From CAUJGP01 sp964612425 (GTDB taxonomy: Bacteria > Bdellovibrionota > Bdellovibrionia > Bdellovibrionales > Bdellovibrionaceae), in contig CAZTDX010000001.1 of the NCBI GenBank assembly GCA_964612425.1, positions 65,512 through 129,511 of the forward strand: DNA of 64,000 nucleotides, written 5' to 3'. Shown one piece after another: positions 53,659 through 61,960 of the stretch. The translations under genes and the position numbers were made by a program. Every line of letters begins with the position of its first letter. Position 1 is the first letter of the stretch. Below the pieces are notes generated by a model, which searched no databases, was not told where the DNA came from, and was given only the letters and a program-made list of their open reading frames with translations.

Positions 53659-53880
53659 GCCCCTGAATTTGTTGCAAACAATCCAGGCAGCGAAACAGGA
53701 CCTCAGCAGCCAGGACAACCCAATCCCAAACCTGACCCCAATCAACCTGGTAGTCCTCCTGCGCCAAATCCCAATCCTTGCGAGCATGAACATGAAGACG
53801 ATCATGGAAATCTTGAAATATCTAGACACGGTGGCGATGACGATTGTAAAACTAGCAACCTACCACTTTCAATAAATTAA
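53659..53880 (+). pseudogene. Pro-rich coding relic before yceI-like gene
   Basis: A frame from 53659 encodes APEFVANNPGSETGPQQPGQ, then PNPKPDPNQPGSPPAPNPN and CEHEHEDDHGNLEI, ending in TAA at 53878-53880. The composition and His/Asp-rich C-terminus look protein-like, but the frame has no start and is preceded by several stop codons. It is a broken or frameshifted 3' end. A competing frame starting at 53633 has no family marks. Confidence 0.4.
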
Positions 53881-53891
53881 GAGGAGAACCA

Positions 53892-54437
53892 ATGATGAAA
53901 CATTTTTTAATTTTTAACCTAATCACTTTATTTCTTACGACACTTTCTCTGGCCAATACTTTAAAATCCGCAGGAGGTGAAGTAAAGTTCACGGCCATTG
54001 GAAAACCAGGCTTTTTAAAAATCAATGGCGAATCCAACGGAAACTATCCTATAGGTGTTGCAAACTTCAACAAGGGACAAGCTGATGGAGAATTTGAATT
54101 CACCCTGAAGGAACTCAATACTGGGATTAGCTTACGCGATGAACATATGAAAAATAAATATCTAGAGATCGAAAAATTCCCAACAGCGAAACTCGCATTT
54201 AAAGACATCTCTATTAAGGATTCAAACAGTGATTACGATGGAAATTTTAGTGGTAATCTAACTCTCCATGGAGTAACAAAACCGGTTTCAGGGAAAGTCA
54301 AATATACTGGCAAAGATAAAAAAATCGTTGCCAATTTTAGTGTTAAAGTATCGGATTTTCAGATTCCTGTACCAAAATATTTAGGTGTGACAGTCAGCGA
54401 AAGCGTTGATATTGAGTCAACGATCAATCTTAATTAG
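53892..54437 (+). CDS. YceI-family lipocalin-like periplasmic protein
   Basis: 181 residues with a signal peptide (cleavage after LSLANT or SLAN near 20). Family marks: a GGEVKFTAIGKPGFLKINGES start, GEFEFTLKELNTGISLRDEHM in the middle, then LTLHGVTKPVSG and FSVKVSDF. YceI proteins bind polyisoprenoid or lipid ligands; function is poorly known. GAGGAG precedes the double ATG. It is 32 bases upstream of the CxxCH barrel protein and likely cotranscribed with it. Confidence 0.88.
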   Translation: MMKHFLIFNLITLFLTTLSLANTLKSAGGEVKFTAIGKPGFLKINGESNGNYPIGVANFNKGQADGEFEFTLKELNTGISLRDEHMKNKYLEIEKFPTAKLAFKDISIKDSNSDYDGNFSGNLTLHGVTKPVSGKVKYTGKDKKIVANFSVKVSDFQIPVPKYLGVTVSESVDIESTINLN

Positions 54438-54469
54438 TTGAAACTATCAAAAACACCATGGAGCCCAAA

Positions 54470-55585
54470 ATGAGATTATTATCAATAGTGTTTTCGTTTT
54501 TTATTTTTTCTTCTCTTACTTTAATAAATAAAATTTTCGCATTTCCAGATACAATCCGACATGGGTACACAAACTGTACCACCTGTCATGTTTCACCGTC
54601 TGGAGGTGGCCTTTTAACAAGTTACGGACGAAGTCTCTCCCGTGAACTTATTAGCACGTGGGGATATGAGGATGAAGAGCAACCACTCCATGGTTTAATG
54701 AAAATTCCTGAATCACTTGCGGAAACTGTTTTTGTTGGTGGAGACATTCGCTCTCTCTCTTTAAATGAAACAAAAAAAGTGACAAAAGACGGAGAAACAA
54801 AAACTGAAAATGAATCAGAATATTTTTTGATGCAAACCCAACTCCGCTTAGGGCTTGGTATTGATCAATTTAAATTTATTGGATCACTTGGAAAAATTGA
54901 AGACCCTATGGACGAGCGCAAAGTTCGCCTAGTGAGCACAGAGTACTATGCCCTTTGGTCTCCTAAAGAGGAATTTTTTGCTCGTGTCGGACGATTTGAA
55001 CCAATCTTTGGTTTAAGAATGTCTGACCACAATATCTGGATTAAATCCGAAACAAATTTTGTGCCTTGGGCAGAACGAGACACTGCAGAAATTATATTTG
55101 AAGGAGAGAAGCAATTTTTGAGTGTTTCAGGTTTTCAATCCACATCACTCAATCCCACCCCACAAACAACGGGTTACAGTCTCTCCTTTTATCAAATCCT
55201 TGGTGATAAGCAGCGCATTGGATTTAGTGGCATGAATCAAGAAGGACAAGGCTTCCGATCTCGCGACGCTAGTCTCCACGGCGTATTTTCCTTTTCTGAA
55301 AGTTTTTACTTACTCACTGAAAACACACGTCACACGGTGCTTGATAAAGTTCAAGATATTTACTTCTTACGCTTAGGATACGATCTCTTTAAGGGATTTA
55401 CAGGCACGCTTCAAGCTCAGGCAATTCAAGATAAAGATAGTAGCGATCAAAATAAAACAAAAAATGGGGTTGGCATCACTTGGTATCCAAGACCTCATTT
55501 TGAACTAGTCACCAACTTCGACATAGAAAAAACAAAAACAGAAACCGAAAACAGCACAACTTTTCTTTTTCACTATTATTTATAA
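54470..55585 (+). CDS. Outer-membrane barrel protein with one CxxCH haem motif
   Basis: Start ATG 54470 (GGAGCCCAAA upstream); a frame from 54458 adds four codons. Signal peptide (FFIFSSLTLINKIFAF) precedes a single CTTCHVSPSGGG haem-binding motif near residue 27. The rest (about 340 residues) is barrel-like: FARVGRFEPIFGLRMSDHNI, GYSLSFYQILGDK, and the C-terminus FLFHYYL ends in aromatic/aliphatic residues. Such cytochrome-plug barrels resemble electron-conduit or porin-cytochrome proteins; only one haem is present. Paired with YceI, as I recall from delta-proteobacterial genomes. Confidence 0.8.
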   Translation: MRLLSIVFSFFIFSSLTLINKIFAFPDTIRHGYTNCTTCHVSPSGGGLLTSYGRSLSRELISTWGYEDEEQPLHGLMKIPESLAETVFVGGDIRSLSLNETKKVTKDGETKTENESEYFLMQTQLRLGLGIDQFKFIGSLGKIEDPMDERKVRLVSTEYYALWSPKEEFFARVGRFEPIFGLRMSDHNIWIKSETNFVPWAERDTAEIIFEGEKQFLSVSGFQSTSLNPTPQTTGYSLSFYQILGDKQRIGFSGMNQEGQGFRSRDASLHGVFSFSESFYLLTENTRHTVLDKVQDIYFLRLGYDLFKGFTGTLQAQAIQDKDSSDQNKTKNGVGITWYPRPHFELVTNFDIEKTKTETENSTTFLFHYYL

Positions 55586-55597
55586 TCGAAATTTATT

Positions 55598-55632
55598 TAC
55601 TCCCTTTTGGCCCACCAGAACCTAAGGGAGTA
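55598..55632. terminator. Hairpin between convergent genes
   Basis: TACTCCCTT (55598-55606) pairs perfectly with AAGGGAGTA (55624-55632), 17-nt loop. It lies between the CxxCH protein and the phospholipase-like gene. No T-run, so weak evidence for termination. Confidence 0.45.
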
Positions 55633-55653
55633 GTAACCTTACTAACGAGCTGA

Positions 55654-56169
55654 TTAATTAACTGCAACGGCGGACCGGCGACTTCGAACAACTCTTCTAT
55701 AATCGGCTTTTTCTTTTGAACACAACCAACTTGTTCTTCCAAATAGGGAAACAGCTGAATAAAAAGATTGTGCTATGCCAGCACAACGTAAATCCCAGGG
55801 GCGATCATAGCGACATATTTTTAACATATTTTTAAGAAACTGACTATCACAATCAATTTTAGACATTCCATTAGAAGCAGGCTCGTGATGATAACACAAA
55901 TCATGTCTTACGCAGGCATTAATAAAAACATCACCATAACCATCAATACTTCCAGAACACCCATCAAAGTACATGGGTACATTATGCTCATCAATCAACT
56001 GACAAGAATCTTGTGTCCTCACAACACCGCTATGGGAGCACGTCCAACGATTAACAATGTGACCATTGAGTTCATAACATTTTTCAAACAGCAATAAACT
56101 CGGTGCCGCTTCAGTTATTGGTCCCAATAACAAGCAGCTACAAAAATAAAGAATCCCTCTTTTTATCAT
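55654..56169 (-). CDS. Secreted phospholipase A2-like protein
   Basis: 171 residues. Signal peptide with an A-rich start (LGPITEAAP). The core has the PLA2 catalytic motif CVRHDLCYHHEP (His and following Asp; near residue 90) and a Cys-Asp in KIDCDSQF, which would be the second dyad Asp. Other Cys (CYELNG, CSHSG, CSGSID) fit the disulphide pattern. This resembles prokaryotic/fungal phospholipase A2 (PF09056) or the broader family. It would act outside the cytoplasm on phospholipids. A role in predation or envelope turnover is inferred. Confidence 0.8.
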   Translation of the reverse strand: MIKRGILYFCSCLLLGPITEAAPSLLLFEKCYELNGHIVNRWTCSHSGVVRTQDSCQLIDEHNVPMYFDGCSGSIDGYGDVFINACVRHDLCYHHEPASNGMSKIDCDSQFLKNMLKICRYDRPWDLRCAGIAQSFYSAVSLFGRTSWLCSKEKADYRRVVRSRRSAVAVN

Positions 56170-56186
56170 AAATAAATCCCCTTTTA

Positions 56187-56921
56187 TTATTTATGAGAGC
56201 GGAAGTAGATTAAATAATCATGCAATCCCACCTGCTCCACTATCCCCAAATAACTCCCATTTTTTTTAGGTGCAAACTTTCTTTTCCAAAACATCGCCTT
56301 TTTTCTTATCATGCACCCCAAAGGACTTTGCCCTGTGTAGTCAGCTCCATCGGCAGCACAAGGGATTCGGTTAACTTCTGGAGACTCCGTATTATCTGAC
56401 AACGGCACCAATGATAAGGAAAGAATTCGCGATTCGTTGGGGTTCGATTTTAATCTTTGAGCGGGGTTATCTTTTATGAGCTGTGATGAGTATATGTTGG
56501 GCACAATTACAGCCACTCTTTTATTTTTGTAACTTTCACTGAACCAAGTGGTTTTGAAGTGAGACTCAAACTCTTTTACATCGATGATATTTTCTCCGAG
56601 ACCTAAAGGTTTTGGTAATATAAGGCCCTTCTCAACAAAAATTTCATCTATTTTCCACCCAGGCTCTTGATCCATCATTAATAATTCCCTCCACACCTCC
56701 AAGTGCAAGGGCTCTTCAGGGTCTACCCCTAAGAATAATATAGAGTGATCCTTTATTTCTTGCCTTAGCCGCATCAAAATGGACTGACTTAACTCTTTTG
56801 TTGATTGAAACTCACTGAGTTTAATTTTAACAACGGGCTTACCTTCTAAGCTTAGCTGTATAACCCATACGAGAGCCACTAAGCTTAAAATTCCGATAAT
56901 TATGGCGTATATTTTTTTCAT
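56187..56921 (-). CDS. Hypothetical membrane-anchored protein
   Basis: 244 residues with one N-terminal transmembrane helix (about 4-24, IIIGILSLVALVWVI). The rest is mixed alpha/beta with a conserved-looking segment IPCAADGADYTGQSPLGCMI that has two Cys. No family recognised. 17 bases upstream of the phospholipase-like gene on the same strand, so probably in the same operon. Confidence 0.6.
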   Translation of the reverse strand: MKKIYAIIIGILSLVALVWVIQLSLEGKPVVKIKLSEFQSTKELSQSILMRLRQEIKDHSILFLGVDPEEPLHLEVWRELLMMDQEPGWKIDEIFVEKGLILPKPLGLGENIIDVKEFESHFKTTWFSESYKNKRVAVIVPNIYSSQLIKDNPAQRLKSNPNESRILSLSLVPLSDNTESPEVNRIPCAADGADYTGQSPLGCMIRKKAMFWKRKFAPKKNGSYLGIVEQVGLHDYLIYFRSHK

Positions 56922-57100
56922 ACTTTCTCCCCGTAGCTTTAAACTAGAATCGCTTTAAACCAAAATCCCCATCACCAGATAATGATCACTTTCTCGATCA
57001 AAAAAAAGAATGTAGGAAGCGCGAAGGTATTTGTAAAGAAATTGCTCGACTTTTCAAGACCAAATTATTACTTTAGTGCAAAAATAAAGGACTTGATCCC

Positions 57101-57934
57101 ATGAGACAGGTACCACAACCAACAAATCAAGAATCTTCCTATCATTATTTAATTATAGGGAATGGACGTGCGGCAAAACACATCACTTTTTATTTAAGTG
57201 AACTGGGTCATACAATAACTTCCTGGCACTACAAACAAACCCCACTAGCCGCTTCAGCAGAAGGTTCTCTTCAATCTCTATTTAATAACTCAGATCGATG
57301 CCTCCTCTTAATAAAAGATTCCGCCATAGAAGAGTTTCTGAACTCACACCCCTATTTGCGTACTCACAAAACAGTTCATTGCTCTGGAAGCTTAGAAGTG
57401 CAAGGTATCTTAAATGCCCATCCTTTGATTAGCTTTGGCCCTCATTTATTTAAATCCGACTTTTACCCACAAATTCCCTGGGCACAGTTCATAGACAGCA
57501 CTACCACACTACAGGATATTCTCCCTGGTGTTCCAAACCCCAGTTTTTTTATCCCTGCTGCACAAAAACCATTTTATCATGGGCTCTGCGTGGTCAGTGG
57601 AAACTTTACCATCCTTCTCTGGCAAATGGTGCTTGAGCTTTTCAAAAATGAACTTCATCAATCAACCCAAATCTTAGGACCTTATTTAGAGAGTATTTAT
57701 AATAATATGCGTTCGGACTGGAGTGCAGATCTTAAAAACTCTCTCACTGGGCCTCTGGCAAGAAGAGATGAAAATACTCTTCTGAAAAATTATCAGTCAC
57801 TAAATAAAACTTATTTAAAGTCCATCTTTGAAGCTCATGTTCAAACCTCGTGGCCTGAGTTTGCAAGTAAACACTTTTTAAACCATGACAATTTCAATGA
57901 AAAAAAAGGAAATTCACCCAATGAAACCAATTAA
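57101..57934 (+). CDS. Rossmann-fold DUF2520-like protein; candidate PanG-type ketopantoate reductase
   Basis: 277 residues with an N-terminal NAD(P)-binding fold YLIIGNGRAAKHI (G-x-G-x-x-x-x-H). Mid-region features CLLLIKDSAIEEF, VHCSGSLEVQGIL and SFGPHLFKS look like the DUF2520 pattern. It is the first gene of the pantothenate operon and no panE/ilvC is visible here. From memory, Francisella PanG, a ketopantoate reductase, is a protein of this general type in a pan operon, so this gene is a good candidate for that missing step. The function is inferred from context, not from a decisive motif. It overlaps panB by 14 bases. Confidence 0.55.
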   Translation: MRQVPQPTNQESSYHYLIIGNGRAAKHITFYLSELGHTITSWHYKQTPLAASAEGSLQSLFNNSDRCLLLIKDSAIEEFLNSHPYLRTHKTVHCSGSLEVQGILNAHPLISFGPHLFKSDFYPQIPWAQFIDSTTTLQDILPGVPNPSFFIPAAQKPFYHGLCVVSGNFTILLWQMVLELFKNELHQSTQILGPYLESIYNNMRSDWSADLKNSLTGPLARRDENTLLKNYQSLNKTYLKSIFEAHVQTSWPEFASKHFLNHDNFNEKKGNSPNETN

Positions 57935-58727
57935 AATCCAAAGCGTTACTGATTTTTTACTTAAAAAACAAGCCGGACAAAAAATAAGTATGCTGACTTG
58001 TTATGATGCCTGGTCTGCTAAACTATTAGATCAAAGTTCAATTGATGCACTTTTGATTGGAGATAGTTTGGCCATGGTTCAACTGGGTCATAAAACAACA
58101 CTTCCCGCAACGACGGCCATCATGGCTCTTCACTGCCAATCAGTGGCGCGCAGTGCTCCTCACCAATTTTTGGTCGGCGATTTACCCTTTATGAGTTATC
58201 GCAAATCATTTCACTCCAATGTTAAGGCTGCCGAAACTCTCATGCGAACCGGCATTCATTCCGTAAAACTCGAAGGAGTCGATGGTAATCTTGAACTCAT
58301 CAAACATCTAGTTCGTTCAGGCATTCCCGTGATGGGTCACATTGGATTAACCCCTCAATCCGTTTACCAAATGGGTGGGTTTAAAGTTCAGGGAAAAAGT
58401 CCAGAAGCCGCTGAACTCCTCAAAACACAAGCTCTCCAACTTGAAGATGCAGGATGTTTTTCGATTGTGCTCGAATGTGTTCCGGCAAAATTAGCGCAAG
58501 AAATATCAGAGCGCTTAAAAATACCCACCATTGGGATAGGGGCTGGGGCCGGTACGGATGGACAAATCTTGGTGCTGCATGATTTCTTAGGTCTGAATCT
58601 CGATTTTCGTCCAAAATTTGTTCGAACTTATCTCAATGGTGCGGAACTTATTAATAAGGCCGTAGAAGCCTTTGTTCAGGATGTTGAAGAACGAAGGTTT
58701 CCTACCGATAAAGAGTCCTACTTATGA
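57921..58727 (+). CDS. panB: 3-methyl-2-oxobutanoate hydroxymethyltransferase
   Basis: Adds a hydroxymethyl group from methylene-THF to ketoisovalerate, giving ketopantoate. 268 residues from ATG 57921 (GGAAATTCACCCA upstream; a longer frame lies within the preceding gene). TCYDAWSAKLLDQ, LLIGDSLAMVQLGHKTT, GDLPFMSYR, SVKLEGVDGN, MGHIGLTPQS and IGIGAGAGTDGQILVLHD are all family marks, with the Mg2+ and Glu residues intact. Ends with overlap to panC. Confidence 0.96.
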   Translation: MKPIKIQSVTDFLLKKQAGQKISMLTCYDAWSAKLLDQSSIDALLIGDSLAMVQLGHKTTLPATTAIMALHCQSVARSAPHQFLVGDLPFMSYRKSFHSNVKAAETLMRTGIHSVKLEGVDGNLELIKHLVRSGIPVMGHIGLTPQSVYQMGGFKVQGKSPEAAELLKTQALQLEDAGCFSIVLECVPAKLAQEISERLKIPTIGIGAGAGTDGQILVLHDFLGLNLDFRPKFVRTYLNGAELINKAVEAFVQDVEERRFPTDKESYL

Positions 58728-59506
58728 TAAAAATTATTAAAACAGTTTCAGAATTAAAAGCTTATCGATCACAGCTGAGTCACAATACTACAGTTGGATT
58801 CGTTCCTACCATGGGAGCCTTGCACCAAGGTCATGCTTCACTTCTAAAAAAAGCACGCTCTCAATGCGACCACGTCATTTTGAGTATTTTTGTAAACCCC
58901 ACACAATTCAATGATCCAAAGGATTTAGAAAAATACCCTCGCACATTTGATGCCGATTTAGAGTTAGCAAAAGCGGAAAAGGTTGATGCCATTTTTTATC
59001 CAGAGGTCAATGAACTCTATCCTGATAATTATCTCTATGAAGTTCAGGAAAAAAAATGGAGCCTTCAATTTTGTGGAGCCCATCGTGCGGGTCATTTTGC
59101 AGGAGTCTTAACCATCGTACTAAAGTTATTTAATCTAGTTGATGCCGACTTTGCTTTTTTTGGAGAAAAAGACTTTCAACAATTAAAACTCATTGAAGGA
59201 ATGGCTTCCGCTTTTTTTCTCAAAACGAAAATTATCCCTGTTGAAACCATGAGAGAAGCCGATGGCCTCGCCATGAGTTCACGCAATATCCGCTTGACCC
59301 GTGATGAGAGAAAACAAGCACCGCTTTTTTATGAAATATTGAATTCAGCCAAATCAGCAGTGGAAGCTCGTTCTCAGTTAGAGGCCCGAGGCTTTAAAGT
59401 GGACTATGTTGAAGATTGGGGCGATCGCCGTTTAGGAGCCATACATATTGGCTCAGTGAGGTTAATTGACAATGTTAAATTTGACAATGTTAAAAAAGAT
59501 GTCTGA
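58724..59506 (+). CDS. panC: Pantothenate synthetase
   Basis: Condenses pantoate with beta-alanine using ATP. The start VGFVPTMGALHQGHASLLKK has the nucleotide motif HxGH; FVNPTQFNDPKDLEKYPRTF, FFGEKDFQQ and MREADGLAMSSRN with the KMSKS-like end are all present. 260 residues, slightly short at the C-terminus. ATG overlaps the panB stop by 4 bases (ATGA). Its last codons contain the coaBC start. Confidence 0.96.
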   Translation: MIKIIKTVSELKAYRSQLSHNTTVGFVPTMGALHQGHASLLKKARSQCDHVILSIFVNPTQFNDPKDLEKYPRTFDADLELAKAEKVDAIFYPEVNELYPDNYLYEVQEKKWSLQFCGAHRAGHFAGVLTIVLKLFNLVDADFAFFGEKDFQQLKLIEGMASAFFLKTKIIPVETMREADGLAMSSRNIRLTRDERKQAPLFYEILNSAKSAVEARSQLEARGFKVDYVEDWGDRRLGAIHIGSVRLIDNVKFDNVKKDV

Positions 59507-60794
59507 AAATAAAAACATTCTCATTCTCTTAAGTGGATCGATTGCTGCCTACAAAACTTGTTTTGTCATTTCTCAGTTGGTGCAAAAAGGTCATCAGGTC
59601 CGTGTTGCCACCACTCCTCAGACTCTCCAATTTATTGGCGCTGCCACCTTAGAAGGTTTATCGGGGCATCCCGTACTCAGTGATACGTTTACGCCCCATC
59701 ATGCCATGGACCATATTCACCTCGCCCGATGGGCTGATTTAATTTTGCTTTGTCCTGCCACGGCCAATATTATTAATAAAATGGCCCATGGTATTGCTGA
59801 TGATATAGTAACTAATTTATATTTAGCTTTTGATTTTAAAAAACCTTTTTTAATCGCACCTGCCATGAACACCTCAATGTATCAACATCCCACGACGCAG
59901 GCGTCACTTTCACAGTTGCGACAGCAGGGTTTAATTCTTTTAGAAACAGGTACAGGAAATTTAGCCTGCGGCGAAGTCGGAGCAGGTCGCCTTCTAGAAC
60001 CCGATCAAATTCTGGAAAAAATAAATCAATTTCTTTCGAATTCAAATTTAAATTCTAAAGCAAAGCCTAAACTTCATACTGCACAATCTCGTCCAAAGAT
60101 CCTTATTACCAGTGGGGGCACTCAAGAGCCCATCGATACGATGAGAGTTCTTACCAATTTAAGCACAGGAAGCACGGGGGCTTTACTCGCTGATTCTTTT
60201 ATTGAGCATGGATTTGAAGTCCATTTTCTAAGTGCTAAAACTGGGGCCTTACCAAAAAACTCTTGCCCAGTTTATTCTTATTCAACATTTCAAGACCTCC
60301 ACTCTCAAGTCAAAAAACTGCTAAAAGAAAACTCTTATCATGCAGTCATTCACGCAGCGGCAGTTAGTGATTTTCATATTTCAAAAATTAATAATAACGC
60401 GGCAAAAAATCTAAAACCTTCAAAGAAATTATCTTCTAACCATAAATTAACTCTTGAGCTTGAGCCTAATTTTAAAATTTTACCGCTCATAAAATCCTAT
60501 GCTTCTTCACCGAAACCCCTCGTCATAGGTTTTAAATTCACGTCTACAATAGACCCGAAAGAACAAGTCGCTTCAGTTAAAAAACTCTTTCAAGATAATA
60601 CTGTCGACTATGTGGTACACAATGATAGCGCTAATATTGACCTAACAAAAAACATCCATTCCTTCACATTATATAAAAATAATTTAAGTTCAAAAAAATC
60701 AAAACCTTTGATCATTCCTGACAAGAAAACTCTTGCGAAAGAATTGATCTCTGTTATTTCTTCCAGCGTTCAAAAAAAGGAGAAAATTCGATGA
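59499..60794 (+). CDS. coaBC: Bifunctional phosphopantothenoylcysteine decarboxylase/phosphopantothenate-cysteine ligase
   Basis: Makes 4'-phosphopantetheine from phosphopantothenate and Cys. Start ATG 59499 lies eight bases before the panC stop; the longer TTG/ATG frame within panC is less likely. CoaC half: ILLSGSIAAYKTCF, ATANIINKMAHGIADDIVT, and PAMNTSMYQHP. CoaB half: ILITSGGTQEPID and LSTGSTGALLADSF, AAAVSDFH. 431 residues. Its product feeds coaD and coaE, which are not here. Confidence 0.95.
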   Translation: MSENKNILILLSGSIAAYKTCFVISQLVQKGHQVRVATTPQTLQFIGAATLEGLSGHPVLSDTFTPHHAMDHIHLARWADLILLCPATANIINKMAHGIADDIVTNLYLAFDFKKPFLIAPAMNTSMYQHPTTQASLSQLRQQGLILLETGTGNLACGEVGAGRLLEPDQILEKINQFLSNSNLNSKAKPKLHTAQSRPKILITSGGTQEPIDTMRVLTNLSTGSTGALLADSFIEHGFEVHFLSAKTGALPKNSCPVYSYSTFQDLHSQVKKLLKENSYHAVIHAAAVSDFHISKINNNAAKNLKPSKKLSSNHKLTLELEPNFKILPLIKSYASSPKPLVIGFKFTSTIDPKEQVASVKKLFQDNTVDYVVHNDSANIDLTKNIHSFTLYKNNLSSKKSKPLIIPDKKTLAKELISVISSSVQKKEKIR

Positions 60795-61594
60795 TCTTAG
60801 CTTTAGATGTAGGTAACAGCCAGATTTTCGGCGGCGTTGTTGATAAATCAAAAATTGTTCTCCGTTTTCGAAAAACTTCTAAAACCGGTGCCTCATCTGA
60901 TGAGTATGGTTTATTTTTAAGATCGGTTTTAAAAGAAAATTCCGTTGATCCAGATCAAATAACTGAAATTGTTGTTTGTTCTGTTGTACCGGATGTTGTT
61001 TACTCGCTTCGAGGGGCCTGTCGCAAATATTTTGATATTAATCCCTTTTTCCTTCAACCGGGAGTTAAGACTGGATTAAAAATTAAGTATGCAAACCCCA
61101 TAGAAGTCGGTGCTGATCGTATTGCAAACTCAATTGCTGCTGTTCATCTTTATCCTGATCGTCCAATTATTATCGTCGATCTCGGAACAGCCACAACCTT
61201 TTGCGCCATCAATAAAAATAAAGATTATTTAGGGGGAGTTATTATAGCAGGTTTACGCTTATGTATGGAGGCACTCGAAGCCAAAACTGCCAAACTCCCT
61301 TCTGTTGAAATCATCCCCATGGTGGAAACTCTTGGTCGCTCTACCATTGAATCCCTTCAATCCGGCCTTTATTTTGGTCATGTAGGTCAAATTAAAGAGA
61401 TTACTCAAAGAATTGTAAATGAATGTTTTCCTGGGGAAACGCCATTCATCATTGGAACCGGTGGCTTTGCTGGTCTCTTTGAAAAAGAAAAAGTTTTTGA
61501 CGTAGTACATCCTGACTTGGTTTTAACTGGACTCATCCAAGCTCTAAAATTAAACCCGCAAGTAAAAGAGAAAAGGACTCATCATGCCAACTAA
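60791..61594 (+). CDS. coaX: Type III pantothenate kinase
   Basis: Phosphorylates pantothenate in the first step to CoA. 267 residues of the ASKHA fold: ILALDVGNSQIFGGVV, GADRIANSIAAVH, IIVDLGTATTFCAI and IIGTGGFAGLF are the nucleotide and substrate motifs. Type III enzymes are not inhibited by CoA, unlike CoaA. ATGA overlap with coaBC and an 11-base overlap with panD support one operon. Confidence 0.95.
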   Translation: MILALDVGNSQIFGGVVDKSKIVLRFRKTSKTGASSDEYGLFLRSVLKENSVDPDQITEIVVCSVVPDVVYSLRGACRKYFDINPFFLQPGVKTGLKIKYANPIEVGADRIANSIAAVHLYPDRPIIIVDLGTATTFCAINKNKDYLGGVIIAGLRLCMEALEAKTAKLPSVEIIPMVETLGRSTIESLQSGLYFGHVGQIKEITQRIVNECFPGETPFIIGTGGFAGLFEKEKVFDVVHPDLVLTGLIQALKLNPQVKEKRTHHAN

Positions 61595-61958
61595 AAATAT
61601 GCAAGTTGAAATGTTAAAATGCAAAATTCACCGAGCCACTGTGACAGATGCGGATCTAAATTACGAAGGCTCCATTTCTATTTGTCCCAAACTCATCAAA
61701 GCCGCTGGGCTTTTTCTCAATGAAAAAGTGGATATTTATAATTGCAATAATGGGGCTCGGTTTTCAACCTATGTTATTCAAGGAAAGCCAGGAGAGATTT
61801 GTCTTAACGGAGCTGCCGCTCGCCATGTCCATAAAGGCGATATTGTGATTGTTGTCAGTTACTGCCATATTTCTGCTAAAGAGGCTTCTGCCCACGAGCC
61901 CACTCTTGTCTTTGTTGATAACAAAAACAAAGTAAAAATTAAAAAAAAACATCAATGA
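61584..61958 (+). CDS. panD: Aspartate 1-decarboxylase
   Basis: Provides beta-alanine for PanC. The proenzyme is self-cleaved at a Gly-Ser bond to form a pyruvoyl group; the site is YEGSIS near residue 32. CKIHRATVTDADL precedes it and NGARFSTYVIQGKPGEI and GDIVIVVSYC follow, as in the family. 124 residues, with a slightly longer N-terminus than the usual start at MLK. AAAAGGACTCATC precedes the ATG. The operon ends here and converges on the HPt gene. Confidence 0.94.
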   Translation: MPTKNMQVEMLKCKIHRATVTDADLNYEGSISICPKLIKAAGLFLNEKVDIYNCNNGARFSTYVIQGKPGEICLNGAAARHVHKGDIVIVVSYCHISAKEASAHEPTLVFVDNKNKVKIKKKHQ

Positions 61959-61960
61959 AT

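Noticed and set aside
53633..53875. 80-codon ORF before the yceI-like gene
   Set aside because: No family or signal features; another frame over the same bases gives a Pro-rich, protein-like sequence, so this one looks like its shadow.
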